The position numbers were made by a program, and so were the translations under genes. This document shows, one piece after another, positions 8,943 through 16,723 of a stretch of 64,000 nucleotides of DNA. Numbering within the stretch: position 1 is the first letter of the stretch; every line of letters starts with the position of its first letter. Under the pieces are notes generated by a model. That model was not told the DNA's origin. It saw nothing but the letters and a program-made list of their open reading frames with translations, and made no database searches. The stretch is from DAHVFY01 sp040388665 (GTDB lineage: Bacteria > Chlamydiota > Chlamydiia > Chlamydiales > Rhabdochlamydiaceae): the NCBI GenBank assembly GCA_040388665.1, contig JAZKBL010000042.1:23258-87257 (forward strand), read 5' to 3'.

Positions 8943-9245
8943 ATGAATCTTAAACGCTATCTAGCAGCGACTTTTTCCGTATTCACGCTTACACTGTCTG
9001 CCTGGGCAAGTTTTGTTTTTCCAAAAATTTGCAAAAACGGTGGCGCTGCTAACGGATTAATTTTTGGGCTGTATTTTGGTGTTTTTGCAGGTTTACTAAA
9101 AGCTTCCTGGTATTTTTAGCTACCTGTCTCCTTCACATTTGCCGCAGCGTGGTTCTTGACATGTTTAGTACAAGTCCTCGTAGCAGGTTTGATTCTTGGG
9201 CTCATCTACCGTAAAAGTGCTGCAGAACAAGTACTCGTAGAATAA
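8943..9245 (+). pseudogene. small membrane protein gene interrupted by one in-frame TAG
   Basis: An ATG at 8943 opens a frame encoding about 58 residues with a hydrophobic N-terminus (MNLKRYLAATFSVFTLTLSA) and a second membrane segment, ending at TAG 9117-9119. The same frame then continues without interruption to TAA 9243-9245 as another hydrophobic segment ending VLVAGLILGLIYRKSAAEQ. Read through, the product is a coherent membrane protein of about 100 aa with three helices. A single nonsense mutation, or readthrough, is the simplest explanation; an assembly base error is also possible. Family not recognised. Confidence 0.6.
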
Positions 9246-9255
9246 GCGTAAAATT

Positions 9256-9768
9256 CTACATGTAAAACTTTTGGATAAGAAGAGGCAGATCACTTTTGGA
9301 AGGGTCGCCAGATTCGATTCTATGGAGTAACTCCTGCGGAGTCAACCAAGAGGATTCGGTAAAGTCATTCGGATTGTACTGAGGGGTTATGTCGCTTGAC
9401 ATCTCGTAGACGTGCATAAAGACAGAGGTGCGATCAACGAGAGGATTTAAACGACCAATGACCTTCCATGCAATCTGATCTGCATCGATGTTAAGTTCTT
9501 CTGCGAGCTCTCTTTTAAATGCTTGGTTATAGGTTTCTCCACTTTCTACGTGACCACCAACGCTCATATCAAGACAGCCTGGGAATAATCTTTTGTCTAG
9601 CGACCTTCTAGGAATCCAAAGCTGTCCTTGAGAATTTACTAAAAAAGCGTTAATAACACGGAAATTAAGCAGGCCTTCCGCGTAAATCTGAGAGCGCAAT
9701 TTCTTGCCAATGACTTGATCTTCTGCATTAACGAGATCAAGGTATTCATCATCCTGTTGTACGATCAT
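9256..9768 (-). CDS. Nudix hydrolase
   Basis: Cytosolic Nudix enzyme of 170 aa that hydrolyses nucleoside-diphosphate-linked substrates. The Nudix box G-x5-E-x7-R-E-x2-E-E is complete (GHVESGE, then REL-AEEL). N-terminal features (EYLDLVNAEDQVIG and RRSLDKRLFPGCLD) resemble the YfcD/isopentenyl-diphosphate isomerase-like branch. The start at 9768 is preferred over an ATG at 9786 because AAAAGG lies 5 nt upstream and the gene then begins just after the dcd stop. Together with dcd and the second Nudix gene it forms a nucleotide-related cluster on the minus strand. Exact substrate unknown. Confidence 0.88.
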   Translation of the reverse strand: MIVQQDDEYLDLVNAEDQVIGKKLRSQIYAEGLLNFRVINAFLVNSQGQLWIPRRSLDKRLFPGCLDMSVGGHVESGETYNQAFKRELAEELNIDADQIAWKVIGRLNPLVDRTSVFMHVYEMSSDITPQYNPNDFTESSWLTPQELLHRIESGDPSKSDLPLLIQKFYM

Positions 9769-9770
9769 AA

Positions 9771-10319
9771 CTACCTTTTTTGGCACTTGAGATTTGGTGC
9801 GAGAGTACCGTTTTGGCCAGCATATTGTTTCTGTACGCCTTGCTCGATTTCAGTTGTTAACTGATTAAAAGAAAGTAAAGCGAGCGCCATTTTATAACGC
9901 ATGATAATCTCAAAAGGGCCTTGGTTCTTTATCTCTAAAACAATGGTTCTTGGTTCCTCGAAATTTCCATCAATGATTCCAGAAGTACAGTGAATTGCAA
10001 GTCCAACCCTTGCTATGGTACTGCGTCCATCGATGTGACACACAATATCGCGTGCTACTTGGAGCTTTTCATAGGTACTGCCTAGAACAAATTCACCGGG
10101 CTTTATAACGAACCCTTCTTCTGGAATAGTAATCCTGTCAAATTGTATCTCCTGACAGCTTTCCAAATCTACCCTTTGCCCTTCAGTAGGAATTAATAAC
10201 TCGAGACCAAGATGCAGACGGATGCCAGCTGGCCGAATATCTGCAGGATTGCACTCAGGAAATATTTTTATCTTTTCATTACGAATGCATGCTTGAATGG
10301 TTTTGTCAGAAAAAATCAT
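9771..10319 (-). CDS. dcd: dCTP deaminase
   Basis: Converts dCTP to dUTP, feeding dTMP synthesis. The 182-aa protein carries the trimer-forming and nucleotide-binding core HIDGRSTIARVGLAIH, then TSGIIDGNFEEPRTIVLEI, which corresponds to the catalytic Arg and Glu region of Dcd (H-T-A-x-x-I-D-P-G-F and L-E in other bacteria). Here the sequence is IIDGNFE instead of IDPGFxG, a modest divergence. The N-terminus MIFSDKTIQACIRN matches the family start. It is tightly followed by a Nudix gene with 2 bp between them, so they are likely co-expressed. Confidence 0.92.
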   Translation of the reverse strand: MIFSDKTIQACIRNEKIKIFPECNPADIRPAGIRLHLGLELLIPTEGQRVDLESCQEIQFDRITIPEEGFVIKPGEFVLGSTYEKLQVARDIVCHIDGRSTIARVGLAIHCTSGIIDGNFEEPRTIVLEIKNQGPFEIIMRYKMALALLSFNQLTTEIEQGVQKQYAGQNGTLAPNLKCQKR

Positions 10320-10328
10320 AAATTCCCC

Positions 10329-10844
10329 CTATGCCCTATTAAGTCCAAAAACAATTTCAAAGCAAATGTCTTCATCTGTAATCAGGTCCATTTTTTTCAC
10401 GGCATCTTCTGGCGTCACCCATGTGAAGCCTTTATGCTCCTTGAAATTGATCTTCACAGCGCCCGGGTTTGTGATTTCTTGGCGGTAATCGACCATGTGG
10501 TACTCAAAATCAAAGTTCGGCACCTTGATGTACACTTTTCCAATGTAGTGCACTTTTTCTTTATCTAATACAAAGCCTGTTTCTTCAAAAACTTCTCGTA
10601 TAATGGCATCAATGATAGGTTCCCCGTCACGCAGCTTGCCACCTGGAATCCCCCAACGATTACCCTCTGCCGTAGAATCTTGTCTGTGCACAAGAAGGAT
10701 TTTGTCTTGATAATGGAGATAGCAGCATCCGATCACTGCAGCTTTTGGGTGAAAGTTAGCCGGTTTTTCTAAGTAAATGCCAGCATGTAATGTGGGTAAA
10801 ACAACGAGCGCAGCGCATGCAAATAAAACTTTGATATATTTCAT
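10329..10844 (-). CDS. Nudix hydrolase with signal peptide
   Basis: The start at 10844 has GAGG 5 nt upstream and gives a textbook signal peptide, MKYIKVLFACAALVVLPTLHA, cleaved after A21. The mature part contains a full Nudix box (G-x5-E, then REVFEETGF) after GNRWGIPGGK. The next Met lies beyond the Nudix box, so the leader cannot be a mis-called start. Length is 171 aa. Nudix enzymes act on nucleoside diphosphate derivatives and are normally cytosolic; an exported one could act on nucleotides in the periplasm, inclusion or host. It lies 9 bp upstream of dcd. Confidence 0.85.
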   Translation of the reverse strand: MKYIKVLFACAALVVLPTLHAGIYLEKPANFHPKAAVIGCCYLHYQDKILLVHRQDSTAEGNRWGIPGGKLRDGEPIIDAIIREVFEETGFVLDKEKVHYIGKVYIKVPNFDFEYHMVDYRQEITNPGAVKINFKEHKGFTWVTPEDAVKKMDLITDEDICFEIVFGLNRA

Positions 10845-10938
10845 ACAAACCTCGTAGAAAACAGGAATTATACAAAAAAGTAGATTTTCACGCAGTGTTC
10901 CTGTATCCTTCTGCATGAGTTTTTACTTAAAGGATAAA

Positions 10939-12408
10939 ATGACAGTTCTTATTGTCGGCGCAGGCCCCGCTGGGATCGTTGCTGCGAAGACGGCTATTGA
11001 ATGTGGTCTAAAGCCAACAGTTTTAGAAAAAAACGACAGAATAGGTGGTTTATGGAGGTCTGATACCGGATACGTCTGGAACAGCATGCGTACAAACATC
11101 TCCTATTCCTCTTGCATGTTTTCAGACGCCCCCTGGAAAAACCCTTCTGGAAATTTTCCCAAACAAATAGAGGTTTGTAATTATCTAAAAAACTATGCCC
11201 AACACAATAATATTTTAAAGCACATACGTTTCAATGCAGACGTTGGAAAATTATTTCGATTCAACAAAAAATGGCACACAGAATGGTATGAAAATGGAGC
11301 CATCTGTCAAAAAGAATTCGATTACGGAATTGTTTGCAGCGGGATCTTTAGTAAACCTCATATTCCTACCATTCCAGGATTAAATACATTTGCTGGCCGT
11401 ATATCTCACAGTAAAGACTATAAAGATCCTGAAACATTTAAAAACAAAAAAGTAGTTGTTGTAGGTAACGCTTTTAGCGGAACTGAAATTGCTGCAGAAG
11501 TATCTACTCAAGCAGAACAAACAGTACATTGTGCTAATAGAGCTATGTGGATACTTCCCAGACACCTGCCAGTACGTGGAACACAACAACCTTGGGACTT
11601 AATATTTTATAGACGCTCTATCGTAGAGGAATCAAAAAAATATTCTTTCAAGGAAAAAAATGAGAAAACATATCTCCGGCTTCAGGGAATAACAAAACAA
11701 AATCAGAGTGTGGCAGAATTAGCTGTAACCTCTGATCCAACAGATCCTTCATATGTGACCATTTCAGACACCTATATCAATCAGGTAAAAGACGCGAAAA
11801 TCAAAGTTAAATACTCAAAAATTCACAAAATTTCAGAGCGTACACTTATTTTCGAAGACAACACAGAAACATCTGCAGATGAACTCATCTTTGCAACGGG
11901 CTATGAAGCCTCCCTTCCCTTTTTTGGCTCTGATATTCTTGAAAAACTTGAATTCGATTCTAACAACCGCTTTCAGCCTCTATTACTAGACAGGTGCACA
12001 TTCAACCCTCACCTTCCCAATATGGCTTTTGTCGGCATGTATAGAGGCCCTTATTTCCCTATCATGGAACTCCAGGCACGTCTTGCTTGCTATGTATTTA
12101 GTAAAAAGATTGAAGCGGTAACTCAACTCCAAATGGAAAAAGGAATGGAGCTGGAACGAAGAATCAGAATGCAAATCCCTCGTCCACAATTTCCTCACGG
12201 AAACTATGTAGAATTCGCTGATATGTTAGCTGAAGCTGCTGGTGTTTTACCCGATTTTAAAGCAATTCAAGTAAGTGACCCCAAGCTCTATGAAAAAATA
12301 TGGGAAGGCCCTCTAAACGCTTCCCATTACAGACTAAACGGCTATGCCTCCAAGCCTGAAATGGCACGCAATTTAATTAATCAACTTCATACCAAAAGCA
12401 AAAGTTAA
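10939..12408 (+). CDS. flavin-containing monooxygenase (FMO-like)
   Basis: FAD/NADPH-dependent monooxygenase resembling eukaryotic FMOs. Motifs in order: FAD site IVGAGPAG (residues 5-12), LEKNDRIGGLW, the FMO signature F-x-G-x-x-x-H-x-x-x-Y (FAGRISHSKDY), NADPH site VVVVGNAFSGTEIA, and a C-terminal ATGYEASLPF motif. The start at 10939 has AAGGA 4 nt upstream; an ATG at 10915 in the same frame lacks one. Length is 489 aa. The enzyme would oxygenate soft nucleophiles (N or S). It ends 4 bp inside the convergent regulator gene. Substrate unknown. Confidence 0.9.
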   Translation: MTVLIVGAGPAGIVAAKTAIECGLKPTVLEKNDRIGGLWRSDTGYVWNSMRTNISYSSCMFSDAPWKNPSGNFPKQIEVCNYLKNYAQHNNILKHIRFNADVGKLFRFNKKWHTEWYENGAICQKEFDYGIVCSGIFSKPHIPTIPGLNTFAGRISHSKDYKDPETFKNKKVVVVGNAFSGTEIAAEVSTQAEQTVHCANRAMWILPRHLPVRGTQQPWDLIFYRRSIVEESKKYSFKEKNEKTYLRLQGITKQNQSVAELAVTSDPTDPSYVTISDTYINQVKDAKIKVKYSKIHKISERTLIFEDNTETSADELIFATGYEASLPFFGSDILEKLEFDSNNRFQPLLLDRCTFNPHLPNMAFVGMYRGPYFPIMELQARLACYVFSKKIEAVTQLQMEKGMELERRIRMQIPRPQFPHGNYVEFADMLAEAAGVLPDFKAIQVSDPKLYEKIWEGPLNASHYRLNGYASKPEMARNLINQLHTKSKS

Positions 12409-13187
12409 TTGTAGATATGATAAAGAACTTCGTTTTTCTTAGGACCTAGGATGCGCCATAAAAATCTAATATCTCTTTCATTGAACTCGATCCGTCCAAA
12501 ATAGCAATCATTCAAACATAAATGAGAGTCAACTGATTGCAAACTTTTTGGACCTGTCGGCGCTAAGTGGAAAAGAAAAACAGGACGCTCTACACCATAA
12601 TGCAAATGCTCTAAAGCGATCATTCCCGTAGAATAGTCGATCGTCCAACGCAATGTTTTGCTAAAATCGATATCTTGAGCCCCTGTATGAACCCACTGCC
12701 CTTTCTCCATGAAAAGCAGCTCATCCTCTCTTCCTTTTTTGATCAGCACATTGCCAAAGGCTTGTCCAGCTGATTGTGTTTGGATGGACACAAGGCGCAC
12801 CTTTTCAAGGCGCTTCCAGAAAGTATTAAGACACGTTGCTATTCGCTTATTACTCTTAAATGAATCTTTAGAAGACACCTGCCACTCTGCTTTACGAGAA
12901 AATAACGCCCTCTTGTCTTCAGGGGATAGATGAACAAACGCTGTTTTCAAAAGAGCTTTGAGTTCATCATGCAGTAGATAATCAGGATTTAAGCGACAAA
13001 GCTTTCTGTTCCCCATCATTTCAAAAATAAGGACCCCCGCCTTTTCAAACTTATGCATAGTACTTTGAAGCGGTGTTAATGGAATATCAAAGGCTCTTTG
13101 TATCTCGCTTGCGTAACAATTTTCATTAACAAGCAGAAAAAGCAAGATTCTTTCAGCACTTTTACTTCCAAAAAGACTGGATAACAT
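12405..13187 (-). CDS. winged-helix DNA-binding protein (ArsR-like N-terminus)
   Basis: The first 80 residues form a winged helix-turn-helix: AERILLFLLVNENCYASEIQ is helix 1-2, then PLQSTMHKFEKAGVLIFEMM is the recognition helix and wing. The remaining roughly 180 residues are of unknown fold, rich in Trp and aromatic residues. Length is 260 aa. The gene converges on the flavin monooxygenase with a 4-bp overlap and is divergent from bioY across 167 bp, so it could regulate either. No ligand-binding motif is recognised. Confidence 0.72.
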   Translation of the reverse strand: MLSSLFGSKSAERILLFLLVNENCYASEIQRAFDIPLTPLQSTMHKFEKAGVLIFEMMGNRKLCRLNPDYLLHDELKALLKTAFVHLSPEDKRALFSRKAEWQVSSKDSFKSNKRIATCLNTFWKRLEKVRLVSIQTQSAGQAFGNVLIKKGREDELLFMEKGQWVHTGAQDIDFSKTLRWTIDYSTGMIALEHLHYGVERPVFLFHLAPTGPKSLQSVDSHLCLNDCYFGRIEFNERDIRFLWRILGPKKNEVLYHIYN

Positions 13188-13354
13188 AAAATCAACCTAA
13201 ATGTTAGTTTAATTTACAACACTAAAACCCCAGTCTAATCAAGAAGAAGAAAAATTTCCACCTAATTTATAGGTAACAACACAAAGACTTCACCTTGTGA
13301 AAAAAACTACACAGGTTCTACCATCAAGATCTTTCAACATACAAAGGAAAAAGA

Positions 13355-13873
13355 ATGGAACACTCTATCCGATACATAGACGACTCAAACGAAAAAATAA
13401 AATTCATAAGATCGGTTTTATTTGGGTGCGCCCTAATTATTTTAGGCGCTTCCATTAAAATTCCTTTAATTCCTACTTCTTTCACATTGCAAACATTTGC
13501 AATTTATATTTTAGCTCTAATCCAAACACCAAAAGTCGCTCTTATTTCAACGATTTCTTACCTTCTATGCGCTAGCCTAGGGCTACCCGTCTTCTACGAT
13601 CATGCCAATCCTTTTTGGCTCATGGGGAAATCTGGAGGATACTTAATTGCTTTCCCCATAGCTGCTTATTCAATTGCCTATATACGTCAAAAGCGCTCAT
13701 CAATTACTGCATTATTTTGCGGGATGGCAATCATCTTCACCCTTGGATTTCTGTGGTTAATCCCTTTTTTTGGCGTGCAAGTGGCCTTATTTAAAGGTGT
13801 TCTCATCTTTCTTCCCTCTGAATTGCTTAAAATTCTTGGAGCACTACGCATTGCAAAATGGAGAAACTCATGA
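13355..13873 (+). CDS. bioY: BioY family biotin transporter, S component
   Basis: Integral membrane substrate-binding component of an ECF-type biotin transporter; some BioY proteins work alone. The 172-aa protein has about six membrane helices, with the family signatures GASIKIPLIPTSFTLQTFAI near the N-terminus and GLPVFYDHAN plus GKSGGYLIAFP further on. Shine-Dalgarno AAGGAAAA precedes the ATG. Its stop overlaps the start of the BPL_N-type gene by 4 bp (ATGA). A second bioY lies at 61346-61918. Chlamydiae are generally biotin importers, consistent with two copies. Confidence 0.9.
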   Translation: MEHSIRYIDDSNEKIKFIRSVLFGCALIILGASIKIPLIPTSFTLQTFAIYILALIQTPKVALISTISYLLCASLGLPVFYDHANPFWLMGKSGGYLIAFPIAAYSIAYIRQKRSSITALFCGMAIIFTLGFLWLIPFFGVQVALFKGVLIFLPSELLKILGALRIAKWRNS

Positions 13874-14787
13874 CTCTATCTATAAAGAAAATGCTCAACC
13901 CCATTCATCAAGTGATCATCTACAAAGGCCACGAAAAAAATCGTCTTCTTGGACCCTACCCGGAAAATATTATAAAAAGAATAGACATGTTCAAGGGCTT
14001 AAATCGGTACAGAAAAGAAATTCACAGACCAGAGTGGAAAGTAACGGTTGCAGCAGGAGAGGAGCTTGTCGATGTGTTAAAAGACAATGATCCAAAAAAG
14101 ACACTTCTTGTAATTCCGGCAGGACAGAGCTCCCACCTAGACAAGGTCTTTTCGCTTGCTGAAAACTCTTTTATTAAAGATGAATTTTTTAAACAAGGTG
14201 GACGGGGTTATTTTAACTGCGGATCTGCTTATTGGATATCTGAAAAACGCATCTATCACGATTTATGTACAGAAGCTAAAGAAGAAAAAAAAACGATCGT
14301 GAAAGTGAGCAATCTTCCTCTTTTTAAAGGCGTCTCTGAGGGGCCGCTTTGTCCCTATCCTGGCAAAAAATATAAAGTCGGATTTTTTTCCGATGCTGTT
14401 ACTGTCACGGATGGCAAAACCCCGTGCACCATTTACTTAAGCGGAGGGGGGAGTTTTTTTCCGGACGAAAGTGCGCAGAAAGTCAAAGTGCTTGTTAAAT
14501 ACTTGCCCAAAGAGTTGGAACGTCTTGGGAAACCCTTGCCAGAATGCACGAAATGGGAAAAGGCAGCGATGATGGTGTCTGTTGAAAAAGGTGCTGCATT
14601 AATATCTATGTTCCATCCCTATTATGGACCGAATGATTTCGATGTAGAGATGTATGAAAAGGCTTTTCCAGAATGCGGCACAGATTGGAAAGCAGTCAAG
14701 GAGCGCTTAAGTCCTCTTGATATCCGCATGCGATTTGTACTTAATTCGATGCTGGCGCCACTTGAGGACCTCGACTGGAGTCCCTAA
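13870..14787 (+). CDS. biotin-protein-ligase N-terminal-like (BPL_N) glutamine-amidotransferase-fold protein
   Basis: The start at 13870 gives an ATGA overlap with bioY and has GGAGA 6 nt upstream. The 305-aa protein contains LLVIPAGQSSHLDKV, then GGRGYFNCGSAYW, which matches the G-G-x-Y-x-x-x-C-x-G-A-Y nucleophile elbow of the BPL_N domain, and TIYLSGGGSFF. These proteins have a class I amidotransferase-like fold and occur N-terminal to, or beside, biotin-protein ligases. Translational coupling to bioY supports a biotin role. No BirA-type catalytic domain (GRGRxGR) is present, so it is probably not the ligase itself. Confidence 0.75.
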   Translation: MTLSIKKMLNPIHQVIIYKGHEKNRLLGPYPENIIKRIDMFKGLNRYRKEIHRPEWKVTVAAGEELVDVLKDNDPKKTLLVIPAGQSSHLDKVFSLAENSFIKDEFFKQGGRGYFNCGSAYWISEKRIYHDLCTEAKEEKKTIVKVSNLPLFKGVSEGPLCPYPGKKYKVGFFSDAVTVTDGKTPCTIYLSGGGSFFPDESAQKVKVLVKYLPKELERLGKPLPECTKWEKAAMMVSVEKGAALISMFHPYYGPNDFDVEMYEKAFPECGTDWKAVKERLSPLDIRMRFVLNSMLAPLEDLDWSP

Positions 14788-14788
14788 T

Positions 14789-16723
14789 CTATTTTTTCTT
14801 AGTGCCAAGGTGTAAAGGAAGAATCATTTCATTCGATAAAGTGACTTTTTTTACCTTTTGAGTTGTTAGGCGAAGGCCGCGAGTTTGAGCGGCTTTGATA
14901 GGGACATCTTTTAGAGAGATGACCGTCTTTTTAGCTTTCTTAACTGTCTTAGGGTCAAAATGCAGCTCGAAGGTTGCATCAGACTCTGTCGTGATGTGAA
15001 GCAGCTCTGCATTCTTATCCAGATAGTTATAAACTCTATCTAAAATGAACTTATCAACGATGAAGCGTTTACCCCAAATCTGTTTGGTCTCTTTGTTTTT
15101 ATAAACGACGTTAACAATCGTTTTTTTATCAACAACATCTACCCATACCAGATTTTCAAAATACTGTTTTTCTGGGATATTAATGACTTTATATGTGCCG
15201 TCCTTGCTGAAAGCGACGATTTTATCAAAATTTGTGCATATGAATTGCTCTTCGCCTGAGACTTTTAAGCCCACAAAACCAGTTTTCAGATCAAATCCCA
15301 CCTTAACGTCACGCGTTGCAATAGCTTTTCTGTCGATCTCTTCGATGGCTTTAACGCGCGTTTTCCGTGGGTAATCCTTTCCAAATTTTGCAATCAATTT
15401 GCCAAGATGTTGAATCGTGTATTTTTTGACATTCTTAAGATTTTTTTCTACCTGTGTGTGAGCCTCTTCTAATAGAGCAATTTCTTGTTTGTTTTTATCG
15501 ATATCAAACTGAGAAATACGTCTGATCGGTATCTGAAGAAGCTTTTCTCGATCGTCATGGGTTGGTTCGCGGATCAGTTTTTTTCTAAAAGGTTTAAGAG
15601 CCGTTTCAAGTGTTTCGTGGATCCCTTCGAGGGTTTTTACAATTTCAATTTTCTTATAGAGGCGGTTATCGATAAAAATTCTCTCAAGTGTCTTATAGAA
15701 GATCTTCTCTTCAAGACGTCCTCTTTCAATTTCAAGTTCTTGTTTTAGAAACTCAACAACTTTTGTCGCGTTATAGACGATGATCTCGTTAACGTCTGTT
15801 TCCCATGGCATCCCTTCTTTGATGACAATGATTTGAGAATTAAGAGAAACTTCACATTCTGTAAACCCATAAAGCGCATCGAGAATCTCTTCCGCATACT
15901 GTCCGCGCGGAAGCTTGATCTCAATCTCAATCTCCTCTGCAGTGTAATCATTGATGGCCTCGATTTTGATTTTGCCTTTTTTTGCAGCTTCATCAATCGA
16001 ACGGATAAGGCTCTCCGTTGTTGTTCCATAACAAATTTCTCTGATGACAAGCGTTTTGGGATCTCTTACTTCGATTTTCGCACGCAGTTTTACTTTGCCT
16101 CTACCTTTGTCATAAAGGCTCTTGTCCATGATCCCGCCCGTTGGAAAGTCGGGAAAGATTTTAAAATTTTTCCCTTCAAGAAAAGCGATTTCCGCTTCTA
16201 CTAACTCTACAAAATTATGCGGCAGAATGTGCGTTGACATCCCAACTGCAATACCATCAGCTCCCTGCATGAGAAGAAGAGGGATTTTTGCAGGAAGAAC
16301 TACAGGCTCAAAATTCCTACCGTCATAAGAGGGAATCTTTTCTGTGATATCGGGATTAAAAAGGGTCTCCCTTGCAAGGGGTGAAAGGCGTGTTTCAATG
16401 TACCTGCCGGCAGCGGAGGGGTCGCCTGTATAAATATTTCCGAAATTCCCCTGTCTATCAAGTAAATAACCCTTATTTGCCAAAGTAACAAGAGCTTCAT
16501 AGATAGGAGCATCTCCATGTGGATGTAGCTGCATGGTCTGACCGACAATGTTTGCCACTTTATGGAGTTTGTCGTCATTTTGTCTAAAAAGCGTTTCTAA
16601 AATACGTCTTTGTACAGGCTTTAAACCGTCGATCACATGCGGAATGGCGCGATCAAGAATTACGTAAGAAGCGTACCTAACGAAGTGATCCTTCATTTGC
16701 TCTTTTAAATCATCCATTATCAT
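14789..16723 (-). CDS. parC: DNA topoisomerase IV-like subunit A (second GyrA/ParC paralogue)
   Basis: Type IIA topoisomerase breakage-rejoining subunit. Recognisable are ILDRAIPHVIDGLKPVQRR, QLHPHGDAPIYEAL, QGNFGNIYTGDPSA and AGRYIETRLSPLA, which places the DNA-linking tyrosine at Y98. Length 644 aa is shorter than E. coli ParC, with a reduced C-terminal domain as in chlamydial GyrA_2 proteins. The ATG at 16723 overlaps parE by 14 bp; the ATG at 16717 has better spacing (8 nt) to AAGAGA and may be the true start. Co-transcribed with parE, it would decatenate chromosomes. Confidence 0.92.
   Translation of the reverse strand: MIMDDLKEQMKDHFVRYASYVILDRAIPHVIDGLKPVQRRILETLFRQNDDKLHKVANIVGQTMQLHPHGDAPIYEALVTLANKGYLLDRQGNFGNIYTGDPSAAGRYIETRLSPLARETLFNPDITEKIPSYDGRNFEPVVLPAKIPLLLMQGADGIAVGMSTHILPHNFVELVEAEIAFLEGKNFKIFPDFPTGGIMDKSLYDKGRGKVKLRAKIEVRDPKTLVIREICYGTTTESLIRSIDEAAKKGKIKIEAINDYTAEEIEIEIKLPRGQYAEEILDALYGFTECEVSLNSQIIVIKEGMPWETDVNEIIVYNATKVVEFLKQELEIERGRLEEKIFYKTLERIFIDNRLYKKIEIVKTLEGIHETLETALKPFRKKLIREPTHDDREKLLQIPIRRISQFDIDKNKQEIALLEEAHTQVEKNLKNVKKYTIQHLGKLIAKFGKDYPRKTRVKAIEEIDRKAIATRDVKVGFDLKTGFVGLKVSGEEQFICTNFDKIVAFSKDGTYKVINIPEKQYFENLVWVDVVDKKTIVNVVYKNKETKQIWGKRFIVDKFILDRVYNYLDKNAELLHITTESDATFELHFDPKTVKKAKKTVISLKDVPIKAAQTRGLRLTTQKVKKVTLSNEMILPLHLGTKKK

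Noticed and set aside
13188..13354. BirA operator before bioY
   Set aside because: Half-site-like TTTACAAC is present near 13212-13219, but no convincing partner with the usual spacing was found.
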